From positions 1-46,673 of the forward strand of contig CAYOFY010000002.1 in assembly GCA_964403465.1 (NCBI GenBank): DNA of 46,673 nt, given 5' to 3'. The position numbers and the translations under genes were made by a program. Below are positions 34,280 through 43,295 of the stretch, in pieces. Source of the DNA: JAFGKM01 sp964403465 (GTDB lineage: Bacteria > Ratteibacteria > UBA8468 > B48-G9 > JAFGKM01). Under the pieces are notes generated by a model, which had not been told where the DNA came from, ran no database searches, and was given only the letters and a program-made list of their open reading frames with translations. Position 1 is the stretch's first letter, and each line of letters opens with the position of its first letter.

Positions 34280-35705
34280 AGAAGACATACGCAGCCAGAG
34301 AATCGAAAAACTTGAAAAACTGAAGAAGATGGGTATTGATGTCTACGGGAGAACTTTCAATAAGACGGATATTTCCCTGATAAAAGAAGGGGATGTGAAT
34401 GTTAAGGTTGCCGGCAGGATAATGGCGGTGAGAAAACATGGCGGATCATCCTTCCTTGACATAAAAGACAACAGCGGCAAAATACAACTTTATTTCAAAA
34501 AAAACATGGCGGATGAAATCTCCCTTTCAATATTTGAAAACCTTGATATCGGCGACATAATCGGGGTTGACGGGGATGCCTTCCGAACAAAAACAGGTGA
34601 GCTTACAATCGTTATAAAGCATCTTTCAATCCTTGCGAAATCCATAAACCCCCTGCCTGAAAAGTGGCACGGGCTCAGGGATGTTGAGATAAGATTCAGA
34701 AAACGCTACCTTGACCTCATAATGAACAATGACGTCAGAGAGGTTTTCAACAAGCGGATCAGGATGCTCCAGCACATGCGAGAATTTCTCAACAAGAGGG
34801 ATTTCATTGAGGTTGACACACCCATGATGCACCCGATACCGGGAGGTGCCATTGCCAGACCTTTCATAACGCACCATAATACGCTTGATATGAGTCTTTA
34901 CCTCCGGATTGCGCCGGAGCTTTATCTCAAGCGCCTTCTTGTCGGCAGTTTTGAAAAGATATACGAGATTAACAGATCATTCAGAAATGAAGGTATTTCC
35001 CCCCTGCATAACCCCGAGTTTACAATGCTGGAACTCTATTCAGCATACGGTGATTACAGGGAGATGATGGAAATCACGGAATTGCTTATTACCTATCTGG
35101 CCGAAAGGATTAACGGCGGGCTTTCGATTGAATATCAGGGCGGGAAGATTGATCTGACTCTTCCCTGGAAGAAGATTACCTGGAATGAGATTTTCACCTC
35201 GGCGGGTCTTCAAAACTGGAGAGACATTGATAGAACAATCAGGCATGCGGAGGAACTCGGTATTCAAATTGCCGACGATGACAGGAACGATATTTTTGGA
35301 ATCCTGGACACTATCTTCAAGAAAAAAATCCAGCCCAATCTTCTGAATCCCACATTTGTCTATGAATATCCTTCGGAAATATCCCCGCTTGCAAAATCCT
35401 ACAGGGACAATTCTCAGATAGCAGAGAGGTTTGAACTCTTCATAGGTGGCCTTGAGATCGCAAATGCATATTCCGAACTAAACGATCCGTTCGAACAGCA
35501 TAAAAGATTCAGGGAATCCGCAGGAAATGTTCCCGAGAATGACAGGAGCAAGAAAGTTGACGAGGATTACATTGAAGCCCTTGAATATGGAATGCCTCCG
35601 GCGGGAGGCCTTGGAATAGGGGTTGACCGGCTTGTGATGCTGATGACAGATTCTCCTTCCATAAGGGAAGTAATCTTCTTCCCCCTTTTGAGAACTAAGA
35701 AATGA
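34272..35705 (+). CDS. lysS: Lysyl-tRNA synthetase, class II
   Basis: LysRS charges tRNA-Lys with lysine. The 477 residues have an N-terminal OB anticodon-binding domain (about 45-140, VKVAGRIMAVRKHGGSSFLDI) and the class II catalytic core. The core shows motif 1 around FIEVDTPMMHPIPGGA, motif 2 RNEGISPLHNPEFTMLELY and motif 3 GLGIGVDRLVML. The ISPLHNPEFTMLE signature is specific to LysRS. It overlaps the CNNM gene and murJ by a few bases. Confidence 0.96.
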   Translation: MSEEDIRSQRIEKLEKLKKMGIDVYGRTFNKTDISLIKEGDVNVKVAGRIMAVRKHGGSSFLDIKDNSGKIQLYFKKNMADEISLSIFENLDIGDIIGVDGDAFRTKTGELTIVIKHLSILAKSINPLPEKWHGLRDVEIRFRKRYLDLIMNNDVREVFNKRIRMLQHMREFLNKRDFIEVDTPMMHPIPGGAIARPFITHHNTLDMSLYLRIAPELYLKRLLVGSFEKIYEINRSFRNEGISPLHNPEFTMLELYSAYGDYREMMEITELLITYLAERINGGLSIEYQGGKIDLTLPWKKITWNEIFTSAGLQNWRDIDRTIRHAEELGIQIADDDRNDIFGILDTIFKKKIQPNLLNPTFVYEYPSEISPLAKSYRDNSQIAERFELFIGGLEIANAYSELNDPFEQHKRFRESAGNVPENDRSKKVDEDYIEALEYGMPPAGGLGIGVDRLVMLMTDSPSIREVIFFPLLRTKK

Positions 35706-37222
35706 GCTCAAAAAAAGTAATAAGAGCGATATCGCTTGTTTCTCTCGGGACAATCATAGCAAGGTTTTTCGGTCTCGCCAGAGAAATCTCAACCGCTAAT
35801 TTTTTCGGCACCACGCACATATATGATGCGTTCCTCATTGCATTCATGATACCTAATTTTTTCAGAGGTCTCCTGGCAGAAGGAGCTTTGAATACTGCAT
35901 TCGTGCCTGTCTTCACAGATTACGCAAATGACACCCCGGACAGGAGAAGAGAAAGCATATCAATATTCAATAGTTGTTTCACGCTGTCCCTCCTTGTTAC
36001 GATTGCTCTGTTCATCGCAGTACTTATTTTGAGTTTTGTTTCAACGTCTTTTATCAGGGCTGATTCAAAGTGGTGGTGGACCTGCATCCTCCTGAGGTTT
36101 ACTTTTCCGTACCTGATATTTATATCGCTCACGGCCCTTAATATGGGGGTTTTGAATGTTCATAAAATTTTCTTTTTGCCTTCACTGTCTCCAATCATTT
36201 TGGACGGGGTATGGATCGCCGCGCTATTTCTGTTTCTCCCGCTATTCGGGAACACCCTGCAGGAAAAAATTATCGGCCTATGCATTGCTGTCATAATGGG
36301 AGGAGCAGGCCAGTTTTTATTCACGCTGATACCCGTATTGAAGAAAGGTTACAGGATACGTCTCAATTTCGATTTTAGACATCCTGCCATAAAAACGATG
36401 GGGAAACTTCTTGCACCCATGATTATAGGAGTCGCGGTAGTGCCGATAAACCTTCTTGTCGACTACTCCCTTGCAAACCTTTTGTACGAAGGTGCGGTAT
36501 CAGGACTCTGGTACAGCACGCGCATTTTCCAGCTTCCTCTCGGTGTTTTCGCAATTGCCATTTCAACCGCCATCCTGCCCTGGTTTTCAGAGAACATTTC
36601 GGTACACGACTATTCGCAATTTACGAAAAACCTTGAGTTCTCATTTCATTTGCTGGCAATACTGCTCCTTCCTTTTATATTCGGGATGATTATATTCCGA
36701 AACGAGATAGTTTCCTTTCTTTTTGCAAGGGGAATGTTCAGCGCCAGATCCGTTTCTCTGGCGGCTTCCCCCCTTGCTTTTTATTCCATAGGACTGCTTG
36801 GATACGGCGGGGTTTCGGTCTGGAGCCGGGCTTTTTATGCTTGCAAGGATACGTCCACCCCCGTAAGGGTCGGGATAGTCAGCATACTTGTAAATTTTGT
36901 ACTGGATATCGTTCTTATGAAGTATATGGGACACAACGGAATAGCTCTTTCAACATCACTCGTAGGGATAACAAATTTCATTGCTCTCGCGGTCATTTTC
37001 AACATGAAACATGTAAGGATGAATTTCAGGAAAATAGCGCCCTTTTTCATCAAAACTCTTGTTTCTGCTTCCGTTATGGGAATAGCAATATATTTCTACA
37101 GGAATGCGGTTAGTGGTGCATATCCGTTGTCTTTTGTCCTCATTACCGGTATAATGGTAGCGGTTTTTGTTTATTTGCTCTGTCTTCTTCTCCTTGTCGG
37201 GAAAAGAGCGATCAGGATTTGA
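35702..37222 (+). CDS. murJ: Lipid II flippase MurJ
   Basis: MurJ flips the peptidoglycan precursor lipid II across the inner membrane. The 506-residue protein has about 14 membrane helices. It starts with the MviN signature (SLVSLGTIIARFFGLAREI, then FFGTTHIYDAFLIAFMIPNFFRGLLAEGALNTAFVP), including the conserved Arg residues. The start overlaps the lysS stop by ATGA. It ends the compact run that began at the CsgG-like gene; a 110-base gap of no recognised content follows. Confidence 0.95.
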   Translation: MSSKKVIRAISLVSLGTIIARFFGLAREISTANFFGTTHIYDAFLIAFMIPNFFRGLLAEGALNTAFVPVFTDYANDTPDRRRESISIFNSCFTLSLLVTIALFIAVLILSFVSTSFIRADSKWWWTCILLRFTFPYLIFISLTALNMGVLNVHKIFFLPSLSPIILDGVWIAALFLFLPLFGNTLQEKIIGLCIAVIMGGAGQFLFTLIPVLKKGYRIRLNFDFRHPAIKTMGKLLAPMIIGVAVVPINLLVDYSLANLLYEGAVSGLWYSTRIFQLPLGVFAIAISTAILPWFSENISVHDYSQFTKNLEFSFHLLAILLLPFIFGMIIFRNEIVSFLFARGMFSARSVSLAASPLAFYSIGLLGYGGVSVWSRAFYACKDTSTPVRVGIVSILVNFVLDIVLMKYMGHNGIALSTSLVGITNFIALAVIFNMKHVRMNFRKIAPFFIKTLVSASVMGIAIYFYRNAVSGAYPLSFVLITGIMVAVFVYLLCLLLLVGKRAIRI

Positions 37223-37332
37223 GCAGGTGGGACGGTATCATGTTCCATTTACGGCTAAAATATGGGAGCCGGCCCCGGGGAAATCCCTAATGCCGGAAAA
37301 CATCACTCTCTTGCGAAGGAAACAGGAAACCG

Positions 37333-37956
37333 ATGCAGAGTATACAGTTCATCATATTTCTGTTCATACTTTTTTTCTCCGTTGTGGTGCATGAGTTTTC
37401 CCATGGTTATGTGGCTTATCTTAACGGGGATGACACAGCCCGCCTTCTTGGACGCCTGACATTCAACCCGATACCGCACATAGACCCGGTAGGCACACTT
37501 CTATTGCCCGTGCTTTTAATTCTGAGCTCCATTGTAACAAGGGGACAGATGTTCATCATTGGATGGGCAAAGCCGGTGCCAATCAATCCTTTCAATTTCA
37601 GGGACTATGACAAAGGCATGTTTTCAGTGGGAATTGCCGGTCCGGCCAGCAATATTCTGCTCGGTACGATATTTGCACTGCTTTCCAGAAATTTAGCAGG
37701 AGGATTTACAAAGGACATTTTTTTATTCACTGGCAGTATAAACTTCATCCTCGCGTTTTTCAATCTAATACCCATACCGCCTCTTGACGGTTCAAGAATC
37801 CTCGGCGTTTTTCTGCCCGAAAGCATACGTTATAGATATAACCAACTTGAAAAGATGGGATTTATGCTCGTCCTGGCATTTCTGCTGCTTGGCGGATTCA
37901 GTTTGATCATCCCCCCGGTGGAGGCAATTGTCAGAATTCTTGCTGGAACTCGATGA
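37333..37956 (+). CDS. Site-2 protease-type M50 family membrane metallopeptidase
   Basis: This 207-residue membrane protein has the zinc motif HEFSH (His20, Glu21, His24) in the first helix and a third ligand region near the end, NLIPIPPLDGSRIL, where Asp coordinates zinc. Between them lie NPIPHIDPVGTLLLP and GWAKPVPINPFNF. This is the compact S2P class without PDZ or CBS domains, common in bacteria. The likely role is intramembrane proteolysis; the substrate is unknown. AGGAAA precedes the start. Confidence 0.92.
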   Translation: MQSIQFIIFLFILFFSVVVHEFSHGYVAYLNGDDTARLLGRLTFNPIPHIDPVGTLLLPVLLILSSIVTRGQMFIIGWAKPVPINPFNFRDYDKGMFSVGIAGPASNILLGTIFALLSRNLAGGFTKDIFLFTGSINFILAFFNLIPIPPLDGSRILGVFLPESIRYRYNQLEKMGFMLVLAFLLLGGFSLIIPPVEAIVRILAGTR

Positions 37957-37987
37957 ATCGCAAGCTTTCCCCATCTATCCCCGGGTA

Positions 37988-37996
37988 TGCTATAAT
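37988..37996 (+). promoter_or_regulatory. Extended -10 promoter of the DUF1844-uvrC-obg-prfB run
   Basis: TGC directly before TATAAT (37991-37996) makes a perfect extended -10 element. A -35 hexamer is not recognisable. It lies 45 bases upstream of the ATG at 38042, and GGAGGA (38031-38036) is the ribosome-binding site. Confidence 0.55.
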
Positions 37997-38041
37997 ATTG
38001 ATGATATATTTTAATAAACAGAACTTTGCAGGAGGATAGGT

Positions 38042-38359
38042 ATGGCTGAAGAACTTTTCAGTTTTGTCGTTAATTTTTTCGCACAATGGGGATGGCAGGT
38101 CATGGGCAAGGTTCCAAATCCCGTTACGGGAAAGGTTGAACGAAACCTTGAAATGGCAAAACAGATTATAGACATAATCGAAATGCTCAGAGAGAAAACA
38201 AGAGGCAACCTGACAAAAGACGAAGAAAGAATATTAACTGGACTAATTGCCGACCTGCAGATGAATTACGTTGACGAATTGGAGAAGGAACAAGCCAAAG
38301 AAAACAGAAAGGATGGACAAAAGGAAGAATCTTCTGGAAAAACTGAGCAAAACGCCTGA
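38042..38359 (+). CDS. DUF1844 family protein
   Basis: This small 105-residue protein has the DUF1844 pattern: an N-terminal hydrophobic helix (LFSFVVNFFAQWGWQVMGKVPNP), then NLEMAKQIIDIIEMLREKTRGNLTKDEERIL, and a charged, low-complexity tail. Function of the family is unknown. It is often found as a small acidic helical protein beside housekeeping genes in PVC and delta-proteobacterial genomes. Its 3' end overlaps uvrC by 47 bases. Confidence 0.88.
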   Translation: MAEELFSFVVNFFAQWGWQVMGKVPNPVTGKVERNLEMAKQIIDIIEMLREKTRGNLTKDEERILTGLIADLQMNYVDELEKEQAKENRKDGQKEESSGKTEQNA

Positions 38360-39761
38360 CATCCCCGGCGTATATCTAATGAAAGGCAGGGATGGTTCCG
38401 TAATATATACGGGAAAGGCGCTATCCCTCAAGAGAAGAATTTCATCATACTTTCAGGAAGGCAAAAACGACATAAAGAATCTGGCCCTTTCCGATAGAAT
38501 AGAAGATTTTGATTTTATTCCTGTCGCCTCCGAGGCGGAAGCCCTGATCCTCGAGAATAATCTAATAAAGAAATATCGCCCCAAATATAACGTTAATCTC
38601 AAGGATGACAAGAGTTATCCTTTCGTCAAAATAACGGCTGAAAAATACCCGACCCTTCGGATTGTCAGAGAAAAAAAAGACGATAGATCTCGTTATTTCG
38701 GACCGTTCACAAATATTGAATTCCTTAGAGGGATAATAAAATTTGTCAGGAGATATTATCCTGTCAGAAATTGCAGGTATGATTTGAGAAAGAAAGTTCG
38801 TCTGTGCACACAGTATCATATAGGCAGATGTTCTGCTCCATGTGCGGGCAGGATATCCCGGAAAGAGTACAGGGGGATAGTTCGGGGAATAACCGCTTTT
38901 TTTGAAGGGGATTATCGTAAATTCATCAAGATTTTGAAAAAGCAACTCTCCGTTGCGATCAGGAACCTTGAATTTGAAAGAGCGCAGGAAATAAAAAAAC
39001 GTCTGTTCATGCTTGAGGAGATGGAAAAACGATTCCCGATCAGGGATGAAAAAACACTACTCTCGTACAGCGAGAGTAACGTTCTGCCCAACCTGAAGGA
39101 AATCTTGAAACTCGATAGAATTCCTTATCATATTGAAGGATATGATGTTTCCAATATATCCGGTATCTATTCTACAGCAAGCAGGATATCTTTCAAGGGC
39201 GGTGTGAAGGATACCCGGAACTACAGGAAATACAGGATAATCCTCAGACATGGGATAGATGACTGTGGCATGCTCATGGAAGTTCTGGCAAGAAGGTTTG
39301 GCCCTGATGAAGATGAAAAGAAATTTCCGGATCTAATCCTGGTTGATGGTGGAAAAGGCCAGCTGAATACTGCGGTCAGAGCCCTGAAAAACAGGGGGAT
39401 TGACATACCGGTGATATCACTTGCAAAAAGAAACGAGGAGATATATCGGTCCGGAGTTGCGGGTATTATCAGATTGAGCGATGACTCTCCCGAACTTCAT
39501 CTCCTGCAGGCAGTAAGGGACGAAGCCCACAGGTTTGCACTCTGCTATCACAGAAATCTGAGAGGTAAGGGAGCCCTGTCCTCCTTTCTTGATGAAATAC
39601 CAGGTATAGGGGAACGCAGAAAAAGAAAAATACTTTTTCATTTCCCTGATACGAATTCGCTTTCAAAGGCCTCTCCGCACCAACTCGTAAAGATCGGGAT
39701 ACCGGTCAAACAGGCGATAGAAGTAATCTCAAAAAGCACTGAATTGAAGGGAGATTTTTAA
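38313..39761 (+). CDS. uvrC: Excinuclease ABC subunit C, short form
   Basis: UvrC makes both incisions in nucleotide excision repair. The start at 38313 (MDKRKNLLEKLSKTPDIPGVY) has AAAGG upstream and lies inside the DUF1844 gene. The 482 residues show a GIY-YIG nuclease domain (PGVYLMKGRDGSVIYTGKA, about 17-95), a Cys cluster near 165, a UVR domain at about 211-238 (LEFERAQEIKKRLFMLEEM), the RNase H-like nuclease with EGYDVSNI and ILVDGGKGQL, and C-terminal helix-hairpin-helix repeats. Only about 37 residues lie between UVR and the second nuclease, where typical proteins have over 100, so a central block is missing. The catalytic motifs remain. Confidence 0.93.
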   Translation: MDKRKNLLEKLSKTPDIPGVYLMKGRDGSVIYTGKALSLKRRISSYFQEGKNDIKNLALSDRIEDFDFIPVASEAEALILENNLIKKYRPKYNVNLKDDKSYPFVKITAEKYPTLRIVREKKDDRSRYFGPFTNIEFLRGIIKFVRRYYPVRNCRYDLRKKVRLCTQYHIGRCSAPCAGRISRKEYRGIVRGITAFFEGDYRKFIKILKKQLSVAIRNLEFERAQEIKKRLFMLEEMEKRFPIRDEKTLLSYSESNVLPNLKEILKLDRIPYHIEGYDVSNISGIYSTASRISFKGGVKDTRNYRKYRIILRHGIDDCGMLMEVLARRFGPDEDEKKFPDLILVDGGKGQLNTAVRALKNRGIDIPVISLAKRNEEIYRSGVAGIIRLSDDSPELHLLQAVRDEAHRFALCYHRNLRGKGALSSFLDEIPGIGERRKRKILFHFPDTNSLSKASPHQLVKIGIPVKQAIEVISKSTELKGDF

Positions 39762-40750
39762 TGCCCAGATTCATTGACGAAGCAAAAATATGGATAAAGG
39801 CTGGAGACGGCGGTAACGGTTGTATCGCTTTCAGGAGGGAAAAATATGTTCCCAGAGGCGGGCCGTCCGGCGGGGACGGAGGCAAAGGGGCCGACATTCT
39901 GCTTGTGGCAAAAAAAGATATCCATACATTGATAGATTTCAGGTACAGAAAACACTTCAGGGCCGAGGATGGATCTCATGGAAGCGGCAGCAACAAGGAA
40001 GGAAGATCCGGCAGGAATCTTGCAATTTCCCTGCCCGTGGGAACGGTCGTTGAAGAAATCAAGGAAAGCGGGAATTCTTTCTTGGCCGATCTTGCGGAAG
40101 ACGGGGCAACTTTTCTCGCCGCACGAGGGGGTGAGGGAGGAAAAGGAAATGCCTTTTTCAAATCAGCCACAAATCAGGCACCGAGAACGGCAACAAAAGG
40201 AGTGAGCGGAGAGGAAAAGCACCTGAAACTTGAACTTAAACTTCTTGCAGACGTTGGAATAATCGGCTATCCGAACAGCGGGAAGTCAACACTTATTTCA
40301 AAAGTCTCTTCCGCAAGGCCCAAGATAGCCGATTATCCTTTCACAACAATCGCCCCGAACCTTGGCGTTGTCAAACTGGGTGAAGAGAGAAGTTTTGTTA
40401 TCGCTGATATACCGGGCATCATAGAAGGGGCGTCCGAGGGTAAAGGCCTTGGTTATCAGTTTCTGAAGCACATAGAACGGACAAAAATACTCCTGCACCT
40501 GGTGGACTTATCCGTTCCCAACCCCCTGGAAAAATATTATAATATAAGAAAAGAGATTGCCAGATACAGCAAGACCTTGTATGAGAAACCCGAGGTTATT
40601 GCGGGCAATAAGATAGACATCCCGGAATCAAAAAAGAACATTGATGTTTTCAAAGAAACATTCAGCGAGGTCTATTTTATCTCCGCAATGACGGGCAGGG
40701 GAATCAATCCTCTGATGGAAGTCGCATGGAGAAAAATCAATGAAAGTTGA
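39761..40750 (+). CDS. obg: GTPase Obg/CgtA
   Basis: Obg is an essential GTPase in late 50S ribosome assembly. The 329 residues have the glycine-rich Obg fold (about 1-157, DGGNGCIAFRREKYVPRGGPSGGDGGKG) and the G domain with GYPNSGKST (G1), DIPGIIEGASEG (G3), NKID (G4) and SAMTGRG (G5). The variable C-terminal OCT domain is absent, as in many bacteria. The start shares one base with the uvrC stop (TAATG), and its end overlaps prfB by 11 bases. Confidence 0.96.
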   Translation: MPRFIDEAKIWIKAGDGGNGCIAFRREKYVPRGGPSGGDGGKGADILLVAKKDIHTLIDFRYRKHFRAEDGSHGSGSNKEGRSGRNLAISLPVGTVVEEIKESGNSFLADLAEDGATFLAARGGEGGKGNAFFKSATNQAPRTATKGVSGEEKHLKLELKLLADVGIIGYPNSGKSTLISKVSSARPKIADYPFTTIAPNLGVVKLGEERSFVIADIPGIIEGASEGKGLGYQFLKHIERTKILLHLVDLSVPNPLEKYYNIRKEIARYSKTLYEKPEVIAGNKIDIPESKKNIDVFKETFSEVYFISAMTGRGINPLMEVAWRKINES

Positions 40751-41852
40751 AATAGATCAGATGAAGGAGAAATATTCGCGGTTACTCTCAAATTTTGAGA
40801 AAACCAAAGAGACCTTTGGAATAAAAGGCAAGCGTGCTGAATTTTCCGCACTTGAAGAGGAACGCGCGAAAAAGGGATTCTGGAATCCGAGGGATGACAG
40901 GGAAAAAATGGACCGGTGGAACGCTTTGAGCGAAAAACTTAATGCGGTCAAAGAAATAGACAACAGACTTGAACACCTGAATACCATCATTGAACTCTTA
41001 TCTTCGGGCGAAGACGAGGAGATGGAAAGAGAGGGCGCGAGATTAATTGAGGAGATAGATAAATCAATAGCAAAGATTAAAATAAATCTCATGTGGACTG
41101 CAGAAGAGGATGCTAAGAATGCAATCATAGAATTGCATTCCGGCGCAGGAGGAACTGAGGCATGCGACTGGGTAAGTATGTTGTGGAGATTATACAGCAA
41201 GTGGTCGGCAAAAAAAGGTTTTGGTGTCAACGTGGTTGATTCTCTTCCAGGGGAAGAAGCGGGCATCAAGAGGATTACAGCCATCATATCGGGAGCATAT
41301 GCATACGGGTACCTCAAAGGCGAAAACGGTGTACACCGCCTTGTAAGAATCTCCCCTTTTGATTCAAACAAGAGGAGACATACGAGTTTCGCCGCAGTCA
41401 ATGTTATACCCGAAGTTCCCAAGGATATAAATATTGAAATCAGGGAAGAAGATATTGAGATAGATACGTACAGGGCTGGTGGCGCAGGAGGGCAGAACGT
41501 CAACAAGGTTGAAACAGCCATACGGATAAAACATTTACCCACCGGCATAGTGGTACAATGCCAGAATGAAAGGTCACAGTTCAAAAACAGGGAGCTGGCT
41601 TTAAAAATTCTTAAAAGCCGTCTGTACCAGCATGAACTTGATGAGCGGGAAAAAGCCGAGGCGGAGAGAAGGGGAGTTCAAAAAAAGATAGAGTGGGGCA
41701 GCCAGATAAGATCTTATGTGTTCTGTCCATATACAATGGTCAAGGACCACAGAACAGGATTTGAGACCGGAAACGTTGATGCGGTTATGGACGGCGAGAT
41801 AGATTCCTTTATAGAAGCAGAACTTGAATGGGTGGTGAAAGGTAAATCATAA
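40740..41852 (+). CDS. prfB: Peptide chain release factor 2
   Basis: RF2 recognises UAA and UGA stop codons. The 370 residues carry the anticodon-like SPF tripeptide at 205-207 (RISPFDSNKRRHTSF) and the GGQ motif at 250-252 (AGGAGGQNVNKVETA) that triggers peptidyl-tRNA hydrolysis. The SPF and the long N-terminal coiled-coil domain identify RF2 and exclude RF1. The reading frame is uninterrupted: the programmed frameshift common in prfB is absent here. Confidence 0.96.
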   Translation: MKVEIDQMKEKYSRLLSNFEKTKETFGIKGKRAEFSALEEERAKKGFWNPRDDREKMDRWNALSEKLNAVKEIDNRLEHLNTIIELLSSGEDEEMEREGARLIEEIDKSIAKIKINLMWTAEEDAKNAIIELHSGAGGTEACDWVSMLWRLYSKWSAKKGFGVNVVDSLPGEEAGIKRITAIISGAYAYGYLKGENGVHRLVRISPFDSNKRRHTSFAAVNVIPEVPKDINIEIREEDIEIDTYRAGGAGGQNVNKVETAIRIKHLPTGIVVQCQNERSQFKNRELALKILKSRLYQHELDEREKAEAERRGVQKKIEWGSQIRSYVFCPYTMVKDHRTGFETGNVDAVMDGEIDSFIEAELEWVVKGKS

Positions 41853-41874
41853 CCCCTCAGAAGAGGGAAAAGGT

Positions 41875-41930
41875 TGAGATTGCCACGCCCCCTAAAAAAA
41901 TCGGGGCTCGCAACGACAAAAATCGTCGGT
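41875..41930. repeat. Dispersed-repeat-like palindrome between prfB and coaB
   Basis: Read on the minus strand the element runs from GTCGTTGCGAG through a CCCCGA...GGGG hairpin to CGTGGCAATCTCA. This TTGCGAG...GTGGCAATCTCA form is the layout of a small palindromic repeat found in many copies in diverse environmental bacterial genomes. The core stem is GCCCC (41887-41891) with GGGGC (41903-41907). A further CCCCG/CGGGG stem (41932-41936, 41948-41952) follows, and a CCCTC/GAGGG hairpin (41854-41867) precedes it. With only one window I cannot show other copies. Confidence 0.55.
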
Positions 41931-41964
41931 TCCCCGCAAATAAAAAACGGGGCAAGCGGGATAA

Positions 41965-42579
41965 ATGAAAATACTCGTTAGCGCAGGTCCAACAAGGGAA
42001 TACATGGACCCGGTAAGGTTCATAAGCAATCCTTCAACGGGACGCATGGGTTATCTGATTGCGGAGGAATGCGTGAAAAATGGACATGAAGTTACCCTTG
42101 TCAGCGGTCCCACCCATCTTGAACCGCCGAAGGGAGTCAAGATTTTTCACGTTGAAACGGCAATACAGATGTTGGAGGCCATATTGTCTGCATTCCCGAA
42201 GTCCCACATGCTCATCATGACAGCAGCTGTGAGCGACTGGAAACCTCACAAGAAAAACTCCCAAAAAATAAAGCAAAAAAATACCTGGAAACTTAAACTT
42301 ATACCCAATCCAGATATCCTGAAAGAGGTGGCCAGAATCAGAAAGCAGCAAATTGTTATAGGATTTGCCCTTGAAACAGATAATATGATAAGAAACGCCG
42401 AAAAGAAGATGAAAGAGAAAAAACTTGATTTAATCGTTGCGGACACCCCTGACTTTTTTACTGAAAAGCCATCAAGAACCATCTTTGTGCATGGGGACGG
42501 TAGGATTGAAAAGTTCAGAAGAATGAAAAAAGAAGATGTTGCAAGAAAAATAATTGAATTCATAAGGGGTTTGAAATGA
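41965..42579 (+). CDS. coaB: Phosphopantothenate--cysteine ligase, stand-alone
   Basis: CoaB joins cysteine to 4'-phosphopantothenate in CoA synthesis. The 204-residue protein matches the C-terminal half of the usual CoaBC fusion: SAGPTREYMDPVRFISNPSTGRMG for nucleotide binding, TAAVSDWKP, PNPDILKEV and GFALETDN. The CoaC decarboxylase half is absent from the same frame and from the window. The upstream gap is filled by a palindromic repeat and the ribosome-binding site is poor. It overlaps the next gene by ATGA (42576-42579). With coaX, two CoA genes lie in this region. Confidence 0.92.
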   Translation: MKILVSAGPTREYMDPVRFISNPSTGRMGYLIAEECVKNGHEVTLVSGPTHLEPPKGVKIFHVETAIQMLEAILSAFPKSHMLIMTAAVSDWKPHKKNSQKIKQKNTWKLKLIPNPDILKEVARIRKQQIVIGFALETDNMIRNAEKKMKEKKLDLIVADTPDFFTEKPSRTIFVHGDGRIEKFRRMKKEDVARKIIEFIRGLK

Positions 42580-43295
42580 AAAATGCAAATATTACCTGTA
42601 CTGACGGACTTTTCCTTCTGGATAATATCCCTTTCAGCATTGATGCTGAGAAGGCAGCCGACACACTCAGGATTTCAAGGGATTCTGAAGATTCTGATTC
42701 GTTGAAGGATTTGCTCAGAGAAGCAGAAATTACGGGAGCACCTAAGGCAGTTTACAGAGTTTCCTATATAGACGAAAGAACCGGGGATACGGTGGTCATC
42801 GGGGGAAAAAAGTTTAAGAGCAGGGTTTTGAGCGTAAACCTTGAAAAGGCACACAGGGTTTTTCCCTATGTCATGACATGCGGCATAGAACTTGAGGAAT
42901 GGTCTAAAACTCATCACGACCCCCTTTTCGCCTATCTTGCAGACCATATAAAAAAAGCAGCTCTGGCCGCGGCCACAAAATTTGCACGCGATTATATAAA
43001 AGGAACCTACCATCTTTCAAAATTTTCCACAATGGCTCCCGGCTCGCTTGAAGACTGGCCAATAGAACAGCAGAAACCGCTTTTTGAATTACTGGGCAAC
43101 GTCAAGGAGACCGCGGGCGTTGTTCTTACAGATAGTTTTCTCATGCTTCCGACAAAATCCATATCCGGGATTATCTTTCCGACAGAGACGTCGTTTGAAA
43201 GCTGCATGCTGTGCCCGCGTGAAAAGTGCATTGGAAGACGCGCTCCCTACAACGAAAAGTTATACCAGGAAAGATACAGAAAACAGATAACATGA
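42576..43295 (+). CDS. Stand-alone B12-dependent methionine synthase activation domain-like protein
   Basis: This 239-residue protein resembles the C-terminal reactivation domain of cobalamin-dependent methionine synthase (MetH), which binds SAM and remethylates inactive cob(II)alamin. Visible features are VMTCGIELEEW, FSTMAPGSLEDWPIEQQKPLFELLG, the SFLMLPTKSISGI motif that corresponds to the SAM site, and a terminal cysteine group CMLCPREKC typical of the separately encoded form. Such proteins accompany split MetH or other corrinoid methyltransferases; none is in this window, although a URO-D-like protein is at 8685. It is coupled to coaB by ATGA. Confidence 0.8.
   Translation: MKNANITCTDGLFLLDNIPFSIDAEKAADTLRISRDSEDSDSLKDLLREAEITGAPKAVYRVSYIDERTGDTVVIGGKKFKSRVLSVNLEKAHRVFPYVMTCGIELEEWSKTHHDPLFAYLADHIKKAALAAATKFARDYIKGTYHLSKFSTMAPGSLEDWPIEQQKPLFELLGNVKETAGVVLTDSFLMLPTKSISGIIFPTETSFESCMLCPREKCIGRRAPYNEKLYQERYRKQIT

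Noticed and set aside
37167..37459. Short frames across the murJ-M50 gap
   Set aside because: They shift through the ends of two real genes, lack ribosome-binding sites and show no family pattern.
40740..40900. Programmed frameshift in prfB
   Set aside because: The frame is continuous from the start codon and there is no in-frame UGA in the early codons.
41854..41867. Intrinsic terminator after prfB
   Set aside because: The CCCTC/GAGGG stem is short and is followed by purines, not a T run.
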